The position numbers were made by a program, and so were the translations under genes. The notes below the pieces were generated by a model. That model was not told where the DNA came from. It did no database searches and saw nothing but the letters and a program-made list of their open reading frames with translations. DNA of 64,000 nucleotides from Lagopus muta (lineage: Eukaryota; Chordata; Aves; Galliformes; Phasianidae), in the NCBI RefSeq assembly GCF_023343835.1, contig NC_064443.1, positions 186,001 through 250,000 on the forward strand, read 5' to 3'. Numbering within the stretch: position 1 is the first letter of the stretch; the number at the start of each line of letters is the position of its first letter. Shown here in pieces: positions 58,801 through 64,000 of the stretch.

Positions 58801-61800
58801 ATTTTGAATGGTACCTACCAAGTAATACTCGAACCTGAGCCTAGCAGTTGTCTGGAATAGTAGCTAGAGCACAGTGCTAGGAATCTTACTCCTGGTCTCT
58901 GTTAACTTTGATTATTTACATGATACAGGGTAAGTCACTTTGTTTGAAATGCGTGCATTTTTTTCCCGTTTACTCCTGGGAAGTTAGTGGATTTCATCTT
59001 TAGAACTCAGAGGAAATAGTGAGCTTGAAGTTCTTTCTGCAATGGTTTGTATGAATTCTGCAGTGTTTCTGATAAGAAATGGCAGTGTAGATGCAGATGC
59101 TTTTGAGAGCTGTTGTTATTTAAAATAGTTGAGCTACATCAGATTTACCAGGGTGTTTCCTGTTCCTTTTTTTTTTTTTCTAACTATGAACTTCAGCTTA
59201 GCGTAGATCTGCTGACCACCTTCGTCTTTGTAGATATTTCTAGGTGGTTTAACTGAATTTGAGATGGAGCAAAGCAATGCAGTTCTGCTTTGTGTTATGC
59301 ACTGTGTGCGTGTGCCCTGCTTCTGTGAGAACCAAAGAAGCCATTATCCCCCTAATACCCTGCGTGCTGACTGAATCACTTCATACACCAGGAATAACAG
59401 GAAAGAGAAATAAGAATTAGTGCCATAAGGCCATTACAAACAGAATTATGCAGAGGGTTTTGGTTTGTTACCCTGCTCTCCTGTTTCTTCTGTTCAGTTG
59501 TTGGGTAGTTGTCTTTGCACAGATGGAAAGTGGAACCTATCACCAGGGTGGTACCTATGTGGACTTACGATAGCTGCACTTGAAGGAGTGCCTTAAGATT
59601 TCCTGTGGCAGCTGTCATGCACCTTGCTGCAGTCAGCAGATGTATTACAAGAGGTCTGTTAACCTTTATTGCTTCCTATGGATGGAGCTGGTTACCACTG
59701 ACCTCTCATAACAGGTATCTGCCAATAGGGGGAAACTGCGGGGTTTGAAAGAGTAAAAGCCAAAACAGACCTTGAATTTCCTGTGAAATGTTCAGCTAGC
59801 CTCCCAATGTCATTTTTCTCAGCTATTACCCATCTTCATGCAACTGGGATCAAGGGAGCTGATGATGTACTACATTGACTTGAAACGAACCAATGATGTG
59901 CTGCTTACTTTTGAAGCCCTTAAGGTAAATCACTTCTGTAATGCAAAATTGCACTGTAAATGGGAAAATCATGGAATGTATTTACATGCATCAAAGGCAT
60001 ATGTTTGTCTCCCTTAGGCCTGCATGTGTACTAGGGTCCCCTGGGATTGGCTGCACTGTGTTTTTGTTTTTATAATTCTTGGGTATTGAAACTATTATTA
60101 TTATTATTATTATTATTATCATTATTAGTTGTGGGTGTAGTGCCATTGATTTCCTCTGCCATTTACTGATCTAAAGGTGGTAAAAATTTCTTTTTCCATC
60201 AAAACCTTACACTATTACTGCTCTGGGATTCCTGTTATTGCCTGGGATATTTGTGAGGGGTAAGAAGCATAAGCATCCTAATCCCAGTAGCTCCAGAATG
60301 CCATCCTTGAGCCTGACGTTTGAAATCACTCACACATAACTGCTGTATCAGTTAGTTGTCACCCAAAAATACGGGAAAAAAATACAAGATAACCCTCTTT
60401 TAAATGAAACCTACAGCACAACAATTAATTCTTCTATGAGTTCCTTCCCTCTTCCACAGTGACTTCTCTGGCTTCAGTCTTCCAGTATAATCTTTCTGTT
60501 TCATTGTCATTTGTCTGCAAATTTATTTCCAAGCAGGAACATTCCTACAAAAGGTGTAGGTTACCTCAGCTGTGAGTGGGGTGGGGGTTGCAGTGATTCT
60601 TCCTGTCTCCTCCTAAAGTGTAAAACAAAGTGATTGCTGTCTTTTTTTGCTTGTTGTTTATCTTTGTATGCTTATTTCTTGAATATGTTAAAAGTCAATC
60701 TTATTTGGAGCATCTAGTGACGTACTGTAACTGAAAATGTGCTAAATGTGACACGTGGCATTTAAGTTCTAATTTGTTTTCATCCAAGAAACATTTCTAA
60801 TTCTGCATAGTTAAAGGGAACTTCTCAGACTGGAAAGAGTTCATTTCTGACTACCAACATTGAGGTACACAAGTAAACTGTTCAGAAGACAAACAAAAAG
60901 CTGCACAAAAAAAAAAAATCATACCATCAGTCTATTCATTTTGTTATCTTTATTTATTGTATGTCTGCGGTGTCATTCTCAACTCTGTGCCTGCCATAAT
61001 GTTCAGGCAGATGTTCAAGCCATATAATGGTGCAAGTGTGGATAAGTGCTCATTTTGCCCTCAGACACCCCGAGTTACCTTTTATATCAGTTCAGCATTA
61101 GTTTTGTTGCTACTTTAATGAATGCTAGTGCTGATACAAGGGAAAGGGCAGATGTGCAGAGTGGGGAAGAAAGGAAAGACTTGGACAGCATATGTTTGTG
61201 ATAAGTTAGACTCAGCAAGCAAGCAAGAATTTCTTATTTCTAATGATCTGAGGTTGTGGAAGCCTATTCCCAAAATCTGCAATGGAATAAATTGACCAGT
61301 TGAGGAGGAAGGTTGTCTGCTTCTTTCCAGCAGGATTGGTGATAATCTTAACACTGTGGAGTGTCAGTTATTGTCTCAGGAGTACACCAACAAGAAATAC
61401 AAGAAAAGCAACAGGGAAAAAAAAAAAAAAAAAAAGCCCTCAACATTAGTGTTTTCTTCAGGCATTAGTCAAGCAAAATAACTTATCAAACTGATAATAT
61501 TTTTAATAAGGAGACATAATTGTTTTAAGTGCTGTATGAAAGTTATATGTAGGCCAGATATTACACTGTGCACTTAAATGTAACAGAAGTAGGAAATAAG
61601 GTGGATAAAGTGTGGAGTGCTTGTTTTCTGCCAATCTGTTTTTCTACAGCTGGAAGGGAGGAATTGATGACAGTTTGAACAATCTGCTTTCTTCTTTCTT
61701 TAGCATTTGGCATCGTTGCTGCTGCATAACAAGTTTGCAACCGAGTTTGTTGCTCACGGAGGAGTGCAAAAGTTGCTGGAGATTCCTCGTCCTTCCATGG

Positions 61801-61862
61801 CAGCCACAGGAGTTTCCATGTGCTTGTATTATTTATCTTACAATCAAGATGCAATGGAAAGG
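49866..61862 (+). CDS. DCAF1: DCAF1 (VPRBP), N-terminal 426 residues; 3' part beyond window
   Basis: Substrate receptor of the CUL4-DDB1 ubiquitin ligase and the cellular target of lentiviral Vpr/Vpx. Coding exons: 49,866-49,975 (the exon itself starts at 49,858), 53,077-53,153, 53,461-53,534, 54,369-54,482, 56,999-57,136, 58,128-58,631, 59,823-59,924 and 61,704-61,862. All are GT-AG and sum to 426 complete codons. The protein follows the human one nearly residue by residue from [20 protein letters not shown] through [60 protein letters not shown] and [14 protein letters not shown]. Only the first seven residues and the acidic stretch in the 504-base exon ([20 protein letters not shown]) vary. 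This part is the N-terminal helical-repeat (HEAT/ARM-like) region. The LisH, WD40 and acidic tail exons are not in the window. The last intron runs off the right edge. Nuclear protein. Confidence 0.98.
54695..55390 (+). mobile_element. CR1 LINE 3' part inside a DCAF1 intron
   Basis: Plus-strand CR1 in the intron after exon 5: GAGATCTAGACAGGTTTGTGCAGTGGGCCTGGGGGAACCTCATGAAGTTCAACAAAGCCAAGTGCAAGG, then AGGACAGGCTGAGAGAACTG...TTCAGCCTGGAGAAGG and the CR1 3' end CTAGATGACCTTTAAATGTTCCCTCCAGCTCAAATGATT. It has internal deletions and is moderately old. Confidence 0.92.
60088..60130 (+). repeat. (ATT)n microsatellite
   Basis: About thirteen near-perfect ATT units with one ATC interruption, in the DCAF1 intron before exon 9. 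Confidence 0.9.
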
Positions 61863-64000
61863 GTAAGATTCATTCTTTAGCGTAACTGCTGTAATTTTAA
61901 TGATTTCAGGGGACTTAGTCTTCCTACCTTTGTTCAAATGTAAGATAAATATCTCCTAAGTTAAAAAGCAAATTTGCATGAGTCTCTGGTATGTGCCGAG
62001 GCAACAGAAAACGTAGAAATAATGGTGCATTTGAGTATTTTGTTTCAAGGGTGTGAATTTCAGTTCCCAGGGAACGTAACTGAAGACCTCTCTGTTTTTA
62101 GCATTGCCTCTTTACTTCCGTTCACCCTTTTCACTCTATTGTTCCCCTTCCCTGAAGAAGGAAAAACTCCTTTCTCACCTGTCTTTCCTTTCCCACCTGT
62201 TCCAGCATTCTCCCATACTTGAGATTGTTTTTTTTTTTTTTTTTTTTATTTTTTTCCCTCATCCACACTCCAGGTGTGGATAGCATCAGTGTTATATGGT
62301 GCCTTGGTCAGATTCAAGACATCAGTGCAATTCCTTTGGTGTTGGCATGCAGCAGAAGACTGATGCATCGTGCAGGAAACAGCATTAAAGGATTTTGAGT
62401 TCTCTTTGGCCTGAGCTTATAAGTGTTGAAACAGCTGATAATAACGACTAGTTGCTCACCTCAGATTTCAGTATTTTTAAAAAATGCATCATAAAAGGTT
62501 CCTCCTGTCAGTTGATTACTGCTCTTCCAGCAAGAATCTTTCAGTAGACTGGTATATCAGTCTTCCATCAACCTTCAGTTTCCCAGATACTTGAAACAGT
62601 GATTCTGTTTCTGTTTTTCACACTGGCAGCAGCACTTGTGTGCTAAACCAGATCCAGCAACGAATCCAGTTTATTCTGTAGTTGCAGCTGTGCCAAGGGA
62701 AGGAGAGAGGGGGGAAAAAAAATGAACTTCCAGCTTGTAAACGTTACTGCTGGCACATGGGAGGATCCTGCTCTGAGATTCATTCACAGCAACTGTAAAA
62801 TTATAGCCTTCTAAAGCTGCCCTGCTTTATGAGTGATGACTGTTTCCATTCATGGCCTGTCTTGGAATTGTCTGTTTTTGTGTGCTTTTTTTTTTTTTTT
62901 AATTCACTTGAAAACTGAACCATTTAAAGTAGTAACTCTACATTTCTGCTCATTTTGAATTTTGAATACTGTCTTGAGTGTTTCGATTTGACATGTCTGA
63001 TACTCTTAGTCACATATATACTTGACTGGCAGAGGTTAAGGGCCTATATATGAGGATTCTGCTGGCATTTATATGGGTGAACTCAAAAACTTCTTGGTAA
63101 CTATGATTGACAGGTCTGTCTTTGTGTCATGTCTTTTATGAAGGCAAGAAAGGCAAAATGAGTGTAATGTTTTCTTTCTTTTTGCTCATTTTGTCAGAAA
63201 ATGGATCCTTGCTGTATATGTATTGCTTGGTGTTCCTCTGAGTTTCATTTGTCATAAGAAAACTGCTCTTTTTTTTTTTTTCTGGTTGCACTTGTTGCTT
63301 GCGTGATTGTTCTAATGGCAAACCAAAGGCTCTGGCAGGGTACTGCATGGACATTGCTTCTTCTTCATGTCCTCACAGCATGTCATAAAGTTATGTAGCT
63401 GCACGTGGTGATGTTTTCTTATCTACCACATGTTATTCCCAATATTTACAAATATTTGGTAGAACAGATATGTGTTCTTTCCTCTCTTGTCTTTGGATAT
63501 TTCAGAGGAAGCCAGTTTCGAGTGGCAGTTCGTTGTACTTAATGTGTGCCAAGCCTCATCTCTTTGGGTGGAGGTAAAGCTGGAACTGGTTACTCAGTCT
63601 CCTCTGTCAGTGTTCAACATACAGAGAGAGGGGATTAAAAAAATAATAATAATCTGCTAATTTGGCATAAAAGCAGCTGGTGCTTCAGATCCCTGCGCAG
63701 TTCTTGTTGGCACTGACCTTGACAGAGGGTTAGAAGCTAATAAATGATATAAACAATGTCAAAGTGCAGCTCTGAGCATGTGGTCTGCCCATCTCAGAGA
63801 CAGGACTGAGGAAATAGACCAGCTAAGTTGTCTATTTCAAGAGAAAGTCAAGCTTTAGATTAGCACTTGATGGTCCTTGCTGTTCCCCTTGGCTTTGATA
63901 CCAGAGTTTACTAGAACTTCAGCATAGTTTGTGGTGCTGTTAAATTCAGAAGAATTTTTGTTTCTTAGCTGAAAACTTGTCTTCTCTGGCTCTAGTGTCA
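61863..64000. other. DCAF1 intron continuing past the window edge
   Basis: The next expected coding sequence (starting VCMHPHNVL in human DCAF1) was searched for by eye and is not present. Long T runs lie at about 62,227-62,247 and 62,887-62,900. No other gene recognised. Confidence 0.7.

Noticed and set aside
63472-63660. Possible next DCAF1 exon near the right edge
   Set aside because: An AG precedes it, but the translation does not match the expected VCMHPHNVL continuation.
1-64000. CRISPR arrays, rRNA or tRNA genes, bacterial operons
   Set aside because: None were seen. The sequence is vertebrate, and no cloverleaf with internal A and B boxes was recognised.

Overview
This is vertebrate nuclear DNA, almost certainly from a galliform bird (chicken or a close relative). 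Three things support this: abundant CR1 LINE fragments in both orientations, avian-type retroviral LTR and pol fossils, and a host gene that is recognisable exon by exon, DCAF1 (VPRBP). Genes are split by GT-AG introns, promoters are CpG islands, and there are no operons. A link to the region homologous to human 3p21, which carries both DCAF1 and PHF7, is plausible but inferred.

Layout. Bases 1-18,180 are AT-rich and gene-poor, with CR1 fragments, a retroviral LTR, a pol fossil and dispersed repeat modules. Bases 18,180-19,900 hold a broken third copy of a PHF7-like 3' end followed by a CpG island. Bases 21,267-24,026 carry a host gene of the FIIND-CARD class (NLRP1/CARD8 type) that keeps the autoproteolysis motif but has in-frame stops. 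Bases 25,800-27,130 contain a hAT transposase fragment, an unrecognised small minus-strand gene with a stop, and a CpG-island promoter with a CRE. Bases 27,330-34,150 form a large inverted repeat. Its right arm is an intact nine-exon PHF7/G2E3-like gene (562 codons, every splice phase consistent). Its left arm is a near-identical copy lacking the first coding exon and about 1 kb of the middle. Bases 34,580-37,640 are a decayed guanylate-binding-protein (GBP) gene with no P-loop and two in-frame stops in the last exon. An apparently orphan CpG island follows at 37,650-38,020. Bases 38,020-45,000 show no gene.

From about 45,600 to the right edge runs the 5' part of DCAF1: a CpG-island promoter, one non-coding exon, and eight coding exons giving the first 426 residues. 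The rest lies beyond the window.

The most notable content is the 18-38 kb block. It is a fast-changing cluster of lineage-duplicated PHD/RING-type genes, an inflammasome-class FIIND-CARD relic and a GBP relic. Retroviral pol pieces lie at the ends of the duplicated units. The block sits beside a strictly conserved housekeeping gene.
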